This document shows positions 1 to 13,800 of a DNA stretch of 64,000 nucleotides, piece after piece (position 1 is the first letter of the stretch; each line of letters begins with the position of its first letter). This stretch comes from Antedon mediterranea. Its lineage: Eukaryota; Echinodermata; Crinoidea; Comatulida; Antedonidae. The stretch is from positions 7,079,001 to 7,143,000 of the forward strand of contig NC_092671.1 of the NCBI RefSeq assembly GCF_964355755.1, in the 5' to 3' direction. The notes under the pieces were generated by a model. That model was not told the DNA's origin, made no database searches, and worked only from the letters and a program-made list of their open reading frames with translations. The position numbers were made by a program, and so were the translations under genes.

Positions 1-2280
1 GCCACACTTTAGCAATTCCCTACACATGCCTTGGATGCTTCAGGTAGTATGGTCCAGACTGGTGTCCATGTTCTGGTGATGGAGCATTCTGCTGTGGCTG
101 TAGACTGGTGGTCCAATTGCTTGCTTGGTATATGGATCTGTTGGAATGCTGTAAAAGTGCATCCTGCAATAAACAATTTAAAGATTGGTGTTACCTTTTA
201 ATGAAAGAAAAAAAATGAACCTGATAATAAATTATTAAACCACAATTGCTCCCCTTACCTGTGTAGGAGGAATGTTGTCCATTGTCCGTGCCTTTCTTAA
301 AAAAAGATCTTGTCTTAGCTTTGTAACACTTCTTAAAGTCTTGTAGTATAGATGACATGTAAAATTCCTCTAGCAACTGGAATTGAGATGAGTTGACTCC
401 TAGAGGTTTGAAAGGCTTCTGTGACTGCTGGAAATGAGTTCCACGTCTCCCATGCGGAGTGTTTTGCTTTTCCGAAGAACTGGGAAGTAAATGCATGGAA
501 AACTGGCAGCTCTCTTGACTTATCCTCTCTTAGGTTATGGCAGATGGTATTTATATTAAAATATTGGAAGTGCTTACCCATGCCAAATGCGACCCAGATA
601 CACGTACCAGGATAACAGGCTATTAGATTGCAGAAAATACCAACCAGGATAACAATGACATCAGTATCAACTGTACGCACCAAAATAACCCTGCTACCTT
701 TTAATGCACATCCTGGAGTCGGTCTCTTCATGGTTGCAGATTGACATAGGCTGAGTAGATGTCCGGGATACATCAGACTCGCCTACAGGACATATATCAA
801 GAATTACATACTAATCTAATATGCCTTTTAAATTAATTATTGGTACGAAACTGTATAAGTAAATTAATCGTTTGGTTACAAACAAAATAAATTAGTATGT
901 ATCATAATAAAACTTACCTGATGTAATGTAAACTTCTTTGCAGTCAGAGTAATCATGGGTAGACACCTTCGTAGTTAAAAAGTTAAATAACTCCTCTTTA
1001 TTTACTGGATCTTTCAGAAAGTCTGAAAAATTCCATGGAATCTTTGTTTGTCCCCCAACTTTCCTCCTGACCCCTTTTCCTCTTTTTTTCTCTTGTAGAC
1101 TGCTTAAGACTATCTGTTCTGTAAGTGTCCCACACTATATCAATTCTGTTACTATTCTGCAGCTGCTGTCTGGTCCATGGTAGAAAGACCTGTCATACAA
1201 ATGATACAAGAATAACGATCCGCATATAGAAGTGACCAATTATGTGGTGGTTAAACAATAGATACAATCCTGAATGCAAAGAAATGTACTCACCTTATCA
1301 CCGTAGTCATAACATGTAAATGCATGGTTGCTGGAAAGAGCATGGACAATAGCAGCTCCGTCAAACACCTTTACGTCAAAATATGTAGGAGTTTCAGGCT
1401 GGCCTTCAGTCTCCAAATGCTGTAGCAACTCAGACTTCTTAGTTGGTAGTCGAAGCTTTCCATTTACTGCCAAAGAGGGTGGCCATGGCTGGTTTTAATG
1501 CATGAAGAAGTCTTCCAAATCTCCATCACGAGATTGACTTGCAATATACAGTCGACTGAATAGGCTGCAGTCACTTTTTAAACTCTTAACTTGTTGCTTT
1601 GTTTTGGACACTGATTTTTACCGTGGTGTGTTGAACAACGGCAGCTTATTGTGTTTGATGGCTTGTTGAATTGCAACACTTCTGTCGAGAATAACTTCCT
1701 TGAAATATTTTTGGTACTGAGTAGTACCTACATCCTGAATTGTACGAACTGTCACTACTGGACTTTCATTGTCACAATCTCGAGCATCCAAGACCAGAAG
1801 TTCTGAACAATTATCGAGGAATGGGTTGCCTGCATTTGAAATTGTTTTGTGTAGCCTGTTGACCTGAACTTTATATGTTTCTTGGGTAGAGAGTCCTTGT
1901 TCTCGTTGCTGAAAGTCATTCGGATCATAAACCATGAACTGACTCTCGAACTCTGTAATCAGTCTCGCTTGTTCTGGCTCCGCCACCATCCACCTCTTAA
2001 ACGCTGTTGGATTTTCTGTAAGTCCAACTGCACCCCCAGTTCCTTTTACTAATTCATTGTTCTGCTCATGAGATTGGTCAATGGGCATACAGGAGAACTT
2101 TCTTGTTGTTTTTGAAATAACCCAGAACTTCTTAAAATCTTCTTTGATATTTACAGGTAGTGTATTCATGTCCCTAATGTGGATGGGAATTGCCTTTTTG
2201 CTCAGGGAACTGCAAGTGCCGTTCAGCAGGTCTTTCTTGCACTGGTCTTTGTTACCCATGCCGTGGAACTTGTTCGTCAT
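1..2280 (-). pseudogene. Decayed member of a multi-copy PIN/FEN1-like uncharacterised protein family
   Basis: Four exon remnants can be followed on the minus strand: 2280-1294, 1189-918, 782-259 and 163-1 (running off the left edge), each with GT-AG borders. The protein resembles a family of large uncharacterised proteins that I recall as abundant in invertebrates. Recognisable stretches are FSCMPIDQSHEQNN, GGAVGLTENPTAFKRWMV, KVFDGAAIVHAL, CNHEETDSRM, VRTVDTDVIVIL, WVAFGMGK and LPEASKAC. It is broken. There are two in-frame TAA codons in the first exon (one at 1618-1620), a +1 shift at an A7 run near 1089, a shift between CNHEETDSRM and VRTVDTDV, and a further shift near 280. The residues normally found after VFHAFT (GCDTT) are missing near position 489. 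The N-terminal part of the family is also absent. The function is not known. The spacing of Asp and Glu motifs suggests a 5'-nuclease-like fold, which is inference. A transposon origin is likely but unproved. Confidence 0.75.
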
Positions 2281-3136
2281 CTAGCAACTCTGTACCATTA
2301 TAAGTGTTTGTTTCCAGATAAATAATTTCAAAAAGTAAAGTCGATAATCACCTCCGTGTATTATTATGGATGCTAACGCCATAATTGTCAGTCAAATGGT
2401 CTTTTGCCTGTTTACTTAGTCCAGTGATTATTTAGCCAAGTTTGATACAGTATATGTTTTATATACTTTTTTTCAGTGGTTCCTAATATTATGTTAAAGG
2501 AAAGTAACTGGTACAGGATAAATATATATTAGTAGTTTTATTACAAAAATAATGTTGTGGTTCTTATAACTACTGTACAATGTTCATAACATAGCACAAT
2601 ATTGGCGCGTTTTGATTAAAATCCCCTTCAATATGATAATTACATTATTTGACCTATATATTCCGTCTGAAGAGAAATCATATATTTTGTATGTGTGTAT
2701 TGCAATGTACATTTCATGAGTTTTAATTTGATACCAAACTTGGTATGTATACGAAATTTAAGTTTTCTCCAAATTACGTAATACTAAAAAAAGGGCGTGG
2801 TCCAAATGACGTCCTTAAATTGTTCCGATTTTTGGGCACCCCTTCTAGGATTGTTAGATATACCCTAAAGAAGGTTTGTGCCAAATTTGGTGCTTTTGTC
2901 ACAAAGTGCACAAAAAAAGTGCTAAGTTACCCTGCTACTGTAGTCATTATGCGTATCGTTGTCTTGTAGGCGTTTCTATTTTTAAAATGCAGACGATATT
3001 GCCTACACTTTTGATCTAAGCCCGTTGCGAATCATTCGACAGGGCTAATTTATCACCGTTCTCTATCCGACACAGGTTTGATGGTTTCCAGGTTCAGAAA
3101 ACGACCGACGACACATCAAATTGACCTTACCTTAGT

Positions 3137-3206
3137 TGGTCGTAGGTCGTAGGTTCTCGGTCCTCGGTCGTAGGTTCTCGGTTCTCGGTCGTAGGTCTTC
3201 GGTCAT
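3137..3206. repeat. Short imperfect tandem repeat (GGTCGTAGGTTCTC-like)
   Basis: Variants of ggtcgtaggttctcgg follow one another for about 70 bases with one- to three-base differences between units. No coding frame is supported. Confidence 0.7.
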
Positions 3207-4137
3207 CGTAAATTGAAAGCAATTCGTACTAATACTTAGGAGTCACTTGGGACATTAAGCGCGGCCGTACATTTTGTATCAATTGATAACTACTGAGGTT
3301 TGTTATTCAATTATAGTGGTGATAATGACAATCAGTAAAATACAATGCTTTCTTGAATTGAAAAACCCTTGTTTTAGTCTCCTACATTAAGTGCACCTTC
3401 AGCTGTGTCGAGAATGTAGCAATATAATAAACATAAAATATTGTATACGAACTAGACACAATCTTGATGACGACAAATTCTAGTCGGGTCCAAATTTCGC
3501 GCTTTTTCGCATGCTGATTATCATTTACATAATCAAATTATTTTAATTAATACGTACTCAAAAACGACTACTTAAACACATTAAGGTTGAATATCCAATT
3601 TTATTTGGTTCTCAATATATAATGTCTATATTACGCATAGACGATTTTGTCAAAAATGCTGGCAAATGAAAGACTTTCTATAATTTTGCCAATTTTCTTA
3701 CACGTACAACGAAAATGTGTGCATTTTATCAGGTGTTTGGTTAATTATCTGCTACTAATGGTTAATTTAAAGAACATCTGTAATTATCCATAACAAAACA
3801 CGTGATTTAATCGTGATCAAAGTACAGCAAAACAATAATATTGGTGGCCTACATGAATTATCCATAAGTTGGCCACAGTAAATTATGATTTTCTGACATT
3901 TGTTTGATTCACACTAGTATGCTTTTTCTCCAGATATGCACATCTTAATTTAGCCGTTCGAGTGTCCACACGCTGCCTTTTACAGTTTAGCTCCTTCTCT
4001 AACGACCAGTTATAGTAACACTGTAATTCGGTTTAATCTATCTCAGGGGAGAGGGGTTAGTTCCCAATTCTGGACGTCAACACAAGAACGTACTCCCAAT
4101 TAAGCCCTAATTTATTAAACCCATCATAACGCGATAG

Positions 4138-4203
4138 ATTGTCATTTGTAATTGGTCAATTTCCTTTCGTTGCGCCTACGTCATTGCGTTGCGTTCAACA
4201 AAA
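4138..4203. mobile_element. Fragment of the CACTAG/CGCAACGC miniature element
   Basis: This stretch contains the characteristic inner motifs of the 18729-18896 element (TTGTAATTGGTCAATT, then CGTTGCGCCTACGTC and CATTGCGTTGCGTT). Only one half is present and no terminal CCCACTAG is left. Confidence 0.5.
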
Positions 4204-4630
4204 CAAAGCGCGTAATCAAAATGCTTGTGTACGTGTCCGAACAGTGATATCAGTACCCGATACAAAATAAACAATTATATAACACCTGATGAATGTCGTT
4301 TTAAATAAAGTTAATTTTCAATTTAATTCAGTGTGATTAGTTTCCATCTTTAGAATACAATAGGCCTACAACTGTCATACTCGCATCTACGACGTATCGT
4401 ATAATTAACGACGGCGTATCATAAAAACAGATACACACAGTTTGACATACAATTTTATATAAATGAGCAGCATTCTTCTTCTATCAAACTACTTATAGGT
4501 TTAGCGAAAATGTTAACGGTAGCTCAATTTGTATTGTATTATTTATAGATAGCTATGAAAGTGGTGGAGCGAAGGAAGAACACAAATATGGTGGCCTACA
4601 TATCTTGGTTAACATAGATTATTCTGTATA

Positions 4631-4762
4631 AAGCTCGTCTCACTATCGAACTTTATGCGACAAAAATGTGATGTGCTAATTATATGGACATGATGATATC
4701 ATTACCACTACCATATTTGGGCACATTACACACAAACTAGTTTGATAGTGTAGACATAGCTT
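4631..4762. mobile_element. Miniature inverted-repeat element, CTACACTATCAAACTAG family
   Basis: The left end (aagctcgtctcactatcgaa) and the right end (tttgatagtgtagacatagctt) are imperfect inverted repeats around a roughly 90-bp core, and the left end is preceded by TA. A second copy is at 37987-38112 and an end fragment at about 52420-52457. The element is too short to encode anything. Confidence 0.7.
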
Positions 4763-4883
4763 AAGGCATGGAATGGTTAAGCCTAATATTTGTATTGATA
4801 GAAGTGTCCCATTCCAAATTTAAAAATTGATATGAAAGTAAAAAATTGAATTGTGCGTTTGTATTTGTCCACATTCTCTAGTT

Positions 4884-7800
4884 CTAAGCCAATCCGACCA
4901 GAAAATAAGTTGTAACTGACCCAATACCCTGAAATAAAAATAAAAAAAATAAAAAAACTTAAGTTGATGTGTACGGTACTCTTTTCTATTTCAAACCGTC
5001 GCTTTTTTTTCTTCTTTTATTCATAATTTATCCCTCATTTTGAGGACAATATGATTGATTACGAACACACTAAATTCAGAAATAACAAAATGCATTTTTA
5101 CCAAACTATTGAAGAATATTAGTACTTATATTATATTATTACATAATAATATACCGTACAGTATTATGTACGAAGAACTATTTAAGTATTATTAGTAATA
5201 TCGTATTGTAATATGCGTAAAAACGTTACACAAACCTTAAGATTGACATTTCCTCGTTTTTTAAATGTGAAAACACCAGATTTTGAAGCAATTCGATGAC
5301 ATTCAGAACTAACATGAATTTTGAAAGCTGTAATACAAATTAAAAATTGATTAATTACTTTGTACGGCATCTTCATTTAAATCCAGAGCAATCACAAACA
5401 TCAAGAGAAAACACTGCTACAATTCTTGGAGGTTAAAACCTTAGAATATCACAATATCATTTAATATAAAAAAATGTGATAAAAATGTTATTAAATTTTA
5501 TATTACCTTATCTAAATACAATAAGTAAAACATTAAGTAATACGAAGTGTATTATACGCTGCACTATATGCATTATTATAATAACTTATCTAACTACATT
5601 AAACTAGATCTAATTTAAGTAAACGTGCATAATTCAGTAATATGCCATTTAAGAACCCCAACCTGGGATGATACACAAAATAAACCAGGATGGCTTAACT
5701 AATATAATGCTATGAATATTAAATTAGGAAATTAAGGATATTTCTAGTTGAATTATGAATGTGGTTATACCTGATGTTTTATGTTAAAGACATCAATGCG
5801 CGTTATGGAGGTTTGGGACAGGCGGGTTTGGTAATTAGTGATGTTTTCAGAGGTTTTGGGGAGAAAAATCAGTAATGTTTTCAGGGGTTTTAGGGAGAAA
5901 AACCAGTAATGTTTTCAGGGGTTTTGGGGAGAGAAATCAGTAATGTTTTCAGGGGTTTTGGGGAGAGAAATCAGTAATGTTTTCAGGGGTTTTGGGGAGA
6001 GAAATCAGTAATGTTTTCAGGGGTTTTGGGGAGAGAAATCAGTAATGTTTTCAGAGGTTTTGGGGAGAGAAATCAATAATGTTTTCAGAGATTTTGGGGA
6101 GAGAAATCAGTAATATTTTCAGAGGTTTTGGGGAGAGAAATCAGTAATGTTTTCAGGGGTTTTGGGGAGAGAAATCAGTAATGTTTTCAGAGGTTTTGGG
6201 GAGAGAAATCAGTAATGTTTTCAGGGGTTTTGGGGAGAGAAATCAGTAATGTTTTCAGAGGTTTTTGGGGAGAGAAATCAGTAATGTTTTCAGAGGTTTT
6301 GGAAAGAGAAATCAGTAATGTTTTCAGGATTTTGAGGAGAGAAATCAGTAATGTTTTCAGGATTTTGAGGAGAGAAATCAGTAATGTTTTCAGAGGTTTT
6401 GAGGAGAGAAATCAGTAATGTTTTCAGGGGTTTTGGGGAGAGAAATCAGTAATGTTTTCAGGATTTTGAGGAGAGAAATCAGTAATGTTTTCAGGATTTT
6501 GAGGAGAGAAATCAGTAATGTTTTCAGGGGTTTTGGGGAGAGAAATCAGTAATGTTTTCCGAGGTTTTGAGGAGAGAAATCAGTAATGTTTTCAGGGGTT
6601 TTGGGGAGAGAAATCAGTAATGTTTTCAGAGGTTTTGGGGAGAGAAATCAGTAATGTTTTCAGGATTTTGAGGAGAGAAATCAGTAATGTTTTCAGGATT
6701 TTGAGGAGAGAAACCAGTAATGTTTTCAGGGGTTTTGAGGAGAGAAATCAGTAATGTTATTATTGTTCTCTGTAGTTTAACATAACGTAACTATTTAAAA
6801 AGTGATTTTGATCAAATGAATGAATGTTTGACCGAATTTATGAATCCATTTAAAGGGCCAAAATTTAATACATATGTTAAATACACCCCATGGCTTTCCT
6901 TGAAATATTCTAAAGGAAAAAAGCAAATATATATATATAATGTTATTTATTCAACTTGATTACAACCAAGTTGTTGATGCTGACTTTGTCATTTCCTCCA
7001 ATTTGTTAAATTAATTTGATCTTGATAAATTCAGATTTTTATGTGTTTAAGTAAAATTTTACATCGTTAACCTTCATGTGCCGTTATTACCGATTGGTGA
7101 AAAACAACAAAGATTAACATAGTTGATAAAAATAATGTATTGGAGACTTAGTAAGATTAAACGAACTTAGGTATTCATAAACCCTGAGGACGTGATATAT
7201 TATTGATAATTATAGATAACAGTATACCAAATGAATGTATTTCTCTTTATTACTTACCGTTAATGATACAGTAATCGTTGACAAGTAATTGTATTTAATA
7301 AAGGTCAGTTTTAAAATAAAGAACGTAAATAATTTGAGATATCCGATTGATATTGTACGTAACATAATGATACGCTTCCTCGTTTATTTTATTAAGAACG
7401 GATACTTGATTTGTATATGCCTATTTGTTTAAATGATAATGTCCACCATTTTCAAGTTAACATCATGGTTTTTCCATGCTAAATATTTAATTGATAATAC
7501 CGACATACTATGACTATTGATTTTAATTGAAATCGATATATTTCTCTATGAATAATAATAATAATAATAATATTAATATCCAGGATGTATAAAGCCCCTA
7601 ATGTTGTGAAACCTCTAAGTGCTGTACATAATTATTACCCCGGACATTTATTTAATGTTATCACTTTTTATGTATCTTTTATAATTATTCAAATTCAAAT
7701 TATATTGGTCACCAAAGCTTATTAAAATCTCGAGTTATCGTTATCTTCAATATGGAACGATTAAATAACACGCTCTCTGCTTTCGCTCATTTTTTTGTCA

Positions 7801-10800
7801 TAAGATCCTAACAGTAAAACAGCCAGAAAAGTTAGCAGAGCTTTCGGGCAACACTAGCCCTTTATCAGTGCAAGTGAAGGAATTCCACTTGTGAAGGAAT
7901 TAAAAAAAATATATATTTTTACCAGAATATATTAAAATTGTGGAAGTCATATTTATTATGTTATTGTTTCTAACCATGGTATACAATAACTACCAGTAAC
8001 TCGTACTAATCAATTGTTTTGCTCCTTGATTTCGATCTGAGATGATTTCAATTGTTCAATCCAATTGTCTCAGTTTCTACGAGAACACACACAACCATAA
8101 TTAATATTCAAACTGCATGCACAAACATCACCCACCTAGCATATTATTATTTTGCACTTTTAGTTGAACTTTATAGTCTTACCTTCTCCGGTTGATTCCA
8201 TTCTTGAAGCGTAATTTACCGTGTCCCCGAACAAACAATACCTGGGCATTTTAACGCCAACAATACCTGCAACAACAGGTCCTGAAAATACGTGAAAATA
8301 AATAATAAAATAATGTAACTTAAAGTAAGGTGGTACACACTTAATAGAGAACAGAATACATGTTTAAACCAGTTTAAACCAGTTTCAAAATCTCATCAAA
8401 ATGAGTGATAGAAGAATGTAAGCCATATACTAAATGTAAAGGCCCATTTACACTAGGGCGATAACGATCGACGATAAAAAGATAAAAATGCATTTTTCAT
8501 ACCTAAAACAAAAGAATTTTAAAAAGTTTTCATCCTAGAACTAGAGGATTATCATCTATGTTGCCTTTGATGAAAATAATATTTCCACACGTCCAATCAA
8601 ATGATGTCATGATTATGCTGGCCGCAGTTGCCTTCCATACAATATTTGTGGCGTTTCATATTGTAACTTTTCGCGGCACTGTTTTGCCTGTAGTTAGATA
8701 AATCAATCATAAACTTCAGTCGTACCTTTGTAGGTATTAAAGTTTAACAGTAGAAATTCACAGATGTTTTTCATTGTGCTGCATCCATAGGCTCACAGCT
8801 TTTTACCATACTTACCATACACACATATTCAGTCATTGAATAAAACGGTTATACTTAACGGAGCATTTCTAAGCTGTTTGATTTGTGTCCGTGAAAATGA
8901 TTAGTAAGAGCAATAATATCGTTACAATACAACGATGTTATTGTTTTCATTGATCATGACGTCATTTGATTGGATTTTCAAAAATATATTTTTTATTAAA
9001 TACAGCATATATGATTATCCTATAGTTCTAGAATGAAAAATGTTCTAATTTCTTTCGTTTTATCAAACAAAAATCTATGTTAATCTATTTATCGTTGATC
9101 GTTATCGCCCCAGTGTAAATGGGCCTTTAGTCCCGTATTCATTTCTGAACGTAGTGGAATGAGCTGTTATGAGCTCATTTTACTAAGCCTCGCATTATGA
9201 TGTGGTAGAGCTGCAAGTTCCTTTCCACGCCGCCTTATCCTCTCTATAGTATTTCAACCAGGTACTCACCTACAGCTCAGTAGTTTTTAAATGGTTTTAA
9301 AAATTAAGCCTCATTTTTTCACTTGAGCATTTCTTAACTATTTTGACATAAGCAAAAAGATTTATCATTTTTAACAACCCAAATTTATCTATTTTTACGA
9401 CGCGCAAGAATAGGCGTCTATTTAATTGTCCATTGAAAGTATTTCTACGCATCTCAGAAACTTAAAAGCATGCGCAGAATATAACTATTTTTGTTTTAGT
9501 TTAGTTAGGACTAACTTGTTGAGCTCTTTCGTTCTCTATAAAACACTCCGAAGCTTGACACGCGATTACTATACTTGCATATATCAGTATTTTGTACTCG
9601 TTCAATCAAGCTTTGTGTAACATTGTTGTGTTCTTTAAACAGACAAATATATAATTTATGTATAATAATTTGAATCCAATTAGTAGTGTAATTAAAAGTG
9701 TAGCAAGGAAAAGTATGCAGTTGTGAACAAAAAATTGTTAGTTGTCCCATGACAATAGTGAAATTTAAATATTTTATATATAATAGTTCATTGGACATAA
9801 TAACAAAAGTGCTTCGTTCTCCATTGAAACAAACATTGTGCGAAATTGATAATATTATATATGCATTTGGTAAGGGAAGTATTGTAAGTACCATATTATT
9901 GTATTATTTCCGCCTGATGAAATTGTTTGAACATTATTAACAACCTAATTTTTACCAACCAGTTAGGCCTGCGCTTCTGAAATATAAATTAGTACGGGGC
10001 GCCGTTCGGGACACAAATAATTATATAAACACAATACAGTTATGAGCCCGTAAATGTCATTGAATATTATTTATTCAACATATTATGTTATGTAATGAAA
10101 TATATTATTTGTCATTATGTGAAATTTTGGTTTGGTACTTTCACAGTGAGGGAACTATCACGTTACTAGTTATATAATAATGATGTTGCGTTTGTGGTTT
10201 TACTAAAATGGTACCACAGGTTACCACCTACCTATTTACAACTGACACTACGATATCCTCTCTATATAAAGTTACTAATAATAACAATCCTTAAACTAGA
10301 ATTTAATTCGTCACTTTGACGATCACCTATAATTCGTCACTTTGACGAATTATAGGTGATCATTTTTATCATTTTAATAAAATTAACATTTTTTAAACAT
10401 GCATGTACGTTAACATACGATCGTTAAAAGTTGATGTACGCCATCCTATGACATGATTGCATATACACTATAGTGCTGAGTTCTACCTATGTGTCATACA
10501 ATATGTACAGTATATACTGTATATCTATATACAGTGTAGCATAGGTGAAATTACGGGACTCATATCGTGTTCTAATTTTTTGGTATGATGGAATTTTCGA
10601 AAGATAATGAATTGAGCAAATAAATATAAGGATTGGAAGAAAATTTGACACGTAGAAGCGCAATGCGTGGTCTTTGAAATTTGTATAACTTTGACTAAAG
10701 AAATTTAAAAACTACTTTTTAACTTCAACTGGCCATATGATAACATCCCAACATCTGATAGGCTTAATTTTAATATGAATTCATATCTACATTTCATCAG

Positions 10801-13800
10801 CTTTCATAATAACTTATAATCTTCAAGGTCACCTTTAATTCTGAAGAGCTATAAGATATTCAAATGTATGGTGTAGCTGAAATTACACGACCTAGGTTAT
10901 TCAAGTTTTTACGCGTGATGACGTCATCAAAATAAAAATGTTGACAATTCATTAGAAGAATAATTAATTGAGCAAGCACATACTTAACGTTGTGCGAAAA
11001 TCGGGCTCAAATAACGGAGATGCGCTCTATTGAATGTGATAACCCACACAAAAAGAAAAAAAATCCTAATTTTTAAATTCAAGTGGCCATTTGATGACGT
11101 CATACCATTTTGTACGTCTAATGTGTATATACAGTACATTTGTATCTACAACTTATTGGCTTCCATAATAAGTTAAAAAAATTGGGGGTCATCTGCCATT
11201 CTGAAGAGTTATATTCATTTTAAAGAGTCCTTATTTTTTACCATTTTTAGCACTTTTGTACAATTAGTGTGCGCATTTTGTCATTTTTAACGTGCTCGTA
11301 TAGCGTTATTTTAAGTCGGAATGGACTCAAAATTGGTGAATGTACTAAGGATTGTGAGTAGAATGTGATTTATACATCAAATTTTATTTTTTACGCATTT
11401 TAAGAATCATGCGCACAAAAACGAATTTTTGCGCAGTAATTTTTTTGAAACGCGCAAATGGCCTAATTCATGCTCTAAATTGATCAAAACCTAATTTTGC
11501 GCGTTTTAAATTTTTAACGCGCGATTTCACGTGCATGACCTTGAAACGCGCAACTTTTTATTTGCTAATATTTTTACCCTTGACCTGAAGTTTACCTGTA
11601 GTGAATTTCATTAATATGTCATAATGAATTATGGAGATATGATTGATAATGTGATTTCACAAAATGGCGTATAAATGACGTCACGGATGAGTGATCACGC
11701 TGGAAAGCTGATTAGGATTAAGTTATATTATTTGAAAGATATTCTGAAATTTTGGTAATCATTGAAATTAAACTTTTTGAGATAATTGTTACACAAAATA
11801 GTGTACAGAAACAATAAAAAGAAAAAAAAAAATAATAATAAAGATTTCATACAATAACAATAGGTGATCATTTTATTCTAAATGATCACCTAACTAGAAT
11901 TTAATTCGTCACTTTGACGAATTATAGGTGATCATTTTTATCATTTTAATGAAATTAACACTTTTTAAACATGCACGTACGTTAACATGCGATCGTAAAA
12001 AGCTGATGTACGCCATCCTATGACATGATGCATATACACTTATAGTGCTGAGTTGTACCTATTATGTGTCATATACAATATGTACAGTATCTGTATATCT
12101 ATATACAGTGTAGCAGAGGTGAAATTACGGGACCCACATCATGTTCTATTTTTTTGGTATGATGGAATTATCAAAATAAACTCGAAGATGACAATTTCGA
12201 AAGATAATTAATTGAGCAAATAAATATAAGGATTGGAAGAGAATTTGACACGTAGAAGCGAAATGCGCGCTCTTTGAAATTTGTATAACTTCGACTAAAG
12301 AAATTTAAAAACAACGTTTTAACTTCAACTAGCCATATGATAACATCACAACATTCGATAGGCTTAATTTTTATATGAATTCATATCTAAATTTCATCAG
12401 CTTTCATAATAAATTATAATCATTAAGGTCACATTTAATTCGGAAGAGCTGTAAGATATTCAAATGTATGGTGTAGGTGAAATTACACGACCTACGTTAT
12501 TCAAGTTTTTACGCGTGATGACGTCATCAAAATGAAAATGTTGACAACTCATGAGAAAGATAATTAAATGAGCAATCATATACAAAAAATTTAGCGAAAA
12601 TCGGGCACAAAATAACCGAGATGCGCTCAGTTGAATGTGATAATCTATGACAAAAGAGAAAAAAACCTAATTTTTTAATTTGAGTGGCCATTTGGTGACC
12701 TCACAACATTTTGTACGTCAAATGTGTACATGAATTTATATCTAGAACTCAATGGCTTCCAGAATAATTAAAAAAAATTGGGGGTCATCGTGCATTCTGA
12801 AGAATGATTTTCATTTTTAAAATGCCTTATTTTTCATCATTTTCAGCACTTTTATGCAGTTAATGTGTGCATTTTGTCATTTTTAACATGCTCGTATAGC
12901 GTTATTTTAAGTCGGAACGAACTCAAATTTGGTGAATGTACTAAGGATGGTGAGTAGAATGCGATTTCTACAAAATCGTATTTTGACGCTTTTTAAGAAT
13001 ACGTGCGCGTGCGTTTTTACTTGCTAATATTTTTACCCTTGACCTGAAGTTTACGTGTAATAAATTTCATTAATATGTGATAATGAATTATGGAGATATG
13101 ATTGATAATGTGATTTCACAAAATGGCGTATAAATGACGTCACGGTTGAGTGATCACGCTGAAAAGCTTATTAGAAGTATTTGGAAGATATTGTAAAATT
13201 TTTGTGATCATTGACATTTTACTTTTTGAGATAATTGACACACAAAATCTGTACAGAAAGAAATAAAGCGGAATAAGATTTCATACAATAACAATAGGTG
13301 ATCATTTTATTCTAAATGATCACCTAATTATGTATTATTCTTTGCACAAAATCGATTTACAGTATGTTGACCAGTACTCGTCCCATTGTGCCGAACTTAG
13401 AATTATCGGTTTCTACTGCATTTTCTATAACGGGAAACCGTTCACAATTATAACAAAAAATAAACACAGTACATATTGGACACATTCTATGTTAGTGTAG
13501 GTTGAAACGTTTTGTATACAGTAGGCCTAAACTAATCACAATATGAAATTATTAAATGCACAATCAATAATTGGATTATAACGCGCTGTCCACCTACATC
13601 TGAAGGTAAGTGAAGGTTGACCTACCACTGTGAATACCAATGCGCAGTTGAAGACGTTCTTCGTCACGGTGGCGCACCTTAAAACCAGACATGATGATAC
13701 TAAACAAATTCAACGCCATCGTACAAATATGCGTTGCGTGGCAGTGACCGTTTCGTACCGGTAAGCCACTAACGACCATGTACGCATCGCCTATCGTCTC

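Larger units (their letters stand above)
2281..4883. other. Intergenic gap between the pseudogene and the cyclase 3' end
   Basis: No gene is seen. About 2745-2970 reads as old repeat sequence: it can be translated for 74 codons, but the product matches nothing I recognise. A short imperfect repeat lies at 3137-3206, a fragment of the TTGGTTCCCACTAG element at about 4138-4203, and a complete small inverted-repeat element at 4631-4762. The 3' untranslated region of the guanylate cyclase gene must begin just below 4884; I see no perfect AATAAA close by on the minus strand. Confidence 0.5.

Noticed and set aside
333-773. Long open frame that could be called a separate gene
   Set aside because: It is exon 3 of the decayed family member, read in a single frame through a frameshift. 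The start Met is internal to an upstream motif.
1618-1620. Stop-codon readthrough in the first-exon remnant
   Set aside because: A second in-frame stop and several frameshifts follow, so decay is the simpler reading.
2745-2969. 74-codon plus-strand frame
   Set aside because: Looks like old repeat sequence; no known domain and no neighbouring exon.
6215-6418. Frame with ISNVFRG-type peptide repeats
   Set aside because: Generated by 33-base units of a minisatellite; it breaks at every 34-base unit and lies in an intron on the opposite strand.
5838-6760. Possible CRISPR array
   Set aside because: Units are contiguous with no unique spacers, and the setting is an animal gene intron. The same applies to 14127-14301.
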